Assembly: GCF_016587375.1 (NCBI RefSeq)
Contig: NZ_BNJG01000002.1
Coordinates: forward strand, 434,001-498,000
Origin: Ktedonobacter robiniae
GTDB taxonomy: Bacteria; Chloroflexota; Ktedonobacteria; Ktedonobacterales; Ktedonobacteraceae
DNA length: 64,000 bases
Direction: 5' to 3'
The notes beneath the pieces were generated by a model. It was not told the DNA's origin and searched no databases. It saw only the letters and a program-made list of their open reading frames with translations. Made by a program: the position numbers and the translations under genes. Below, piece after piece: positions 63,755 through 64,000 of this stretch (its first letter is position 1; every line of letters starts with the position of its first letter).

Positions 63755-64000
63755 TCAACGTTTTTTCCCCCAAATCTTAATTGACAGACTGCCGCTGGCA
63801 ATGAACCGACTATCGGGACTGATGGCAAGGCTGTAGACAGGACCTGCATGGCCCGGCAAGGTACGAATAGTTTCTTGAGAGCCGTAAAGATTCCATTCCT
63901 TGATGGTTTTGTCTTCGCTACTACTGATGACCGTTTGCCATGCAGGATGAAACGCGACTGAACGGACAGGCCCGGCGTGACCCGTGAAAGTGGAAATGAG
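63755..64000 (-). CDS. WD40-repeat protein, C-terminal end (runs off the window)
   Basis: The 81 codons before the TGA at 63755 encode GHAGPVRSVAFHPAWQTVIS, SSEDKTIKEWNLYG, LPGHAGPVYSLAISPDSRFI, ASGSLSIKIWGKKR: two WD40 blades with their GH and WD/WN (here IW) signatures. The gene starts beyond 64000. WD40 propellers are scaffolds, and in Ktedonobacteria are often fused to STAND NTPases or protein kinases; what precedes it here is unseen. Confidence 0.85.
   Translation of the reverse strand, partial: LISTFTGHAGPVRSVAFHPAWQTVISSSEDKTIKEWNLYGSQETIRTLPGHAGPVYSLAISPDSRFIASGSLSIKIWGKKR

Noticed and set aside
1..64000. tRNA, rRNA, CRISPR arrays and classical riboswitches
   Set aside because: Looked for by eye on both strands; no cloverleaf, rRNA segment or regularly spaced repeat-spacer pattern was found. 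A covariance-model scan could still find small RNAs.

Overview
The window reads as a chromosome segment of a large-genome soil bacterium, most likely Chloroflexota of the class Ktedonobacteria. This is inferred from the mix of content: many STAND-type regulators (NACHT, NB-ARC, MalT-like), IscB, TnpB and IS110 element debris, an ORF-less group II intron, a Tc-type toxin locus of the 'neuraminidase-like' kind, and generally strong Shine-Dalgarno sites. No 16S rRNA gene is present, so the assignment is not proven. No tRNA, rRNA or CRISPR array was recognised.

Layout. 0-6.4 kb: a stand-alone winged-helix protein, an XRE-NACHT-multi-TM protein, an FAD oxidoreductase and a PAP2-like membrane protein. 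7.0-26.2 kb: a minus-strand insecticidal-toxin-complex (Tc) operon. It holds a fused TcB/TcC protein (2650 aa, SpvB + Rhs core + variable C-terminal payload), a small peptidoglycan-binding-like gene broken by an in-frame amber codon, a TcA-like giant split into two frames at a run of eight C residues, and a SnoaL-like protein. 26.6-30.3 kb: a Nudix hydrolase, a double-GNAT acetyltransferase, a tartrate/D-malate-type dehydrogenase and a decayed iscB with copies of its transposon end.

30.5-40.1 kb is a signalling or conflict-type island: a CHAT-NB-ARC-TPR protein with an exactly 40-residue repeat, a TIR-like protein coupled to a DUF3102 protein, and an XRE-NB-ARC-TPR regulator. 40.4-42.4 kb has three small secreted proteins, one beta/gamma-crystallin-like. 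42.7-48.5 kb has a cytochrome P450, a MalT-like LuxR regulator, a perfect 34-bp palindrome and a Na/Pi cotransporter.

48.8-52.5 kb is an insertion graveyard: an ATP-grasp gene truncated by a tnpB-element end, a long imperfect inverted repeat, an intact IS110 transposase, an older IS110 remnant and a membrane-protein gene cut by it. 52.6-60.2 kb has DUF2252, DUF202, and a plus-strand heme-enzyme cluster (barrel protein, DyP peroxidase, FUSC transporter, divergent P450), then a histidine kinase fragment ending at a 159-bp MITE. 60.3-64 kb has an AlkD-like glycosylase, an intact tnpB whose predicted omega-RNA scaffold is separated from it by an ORF-less group II intron, a structured-RNA candidate upstream of tnpB, and the C-terminal end of a WD40 protein running off the window.

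The strongest leads are the homopolymer-split TcA gene together with the amber codon in the same operon, the group II intron inside a TnpB omega-RNA region, the HEARO-like structured RNA 5' of tnpB, and the CHAT/TIR/DUF3102 island.
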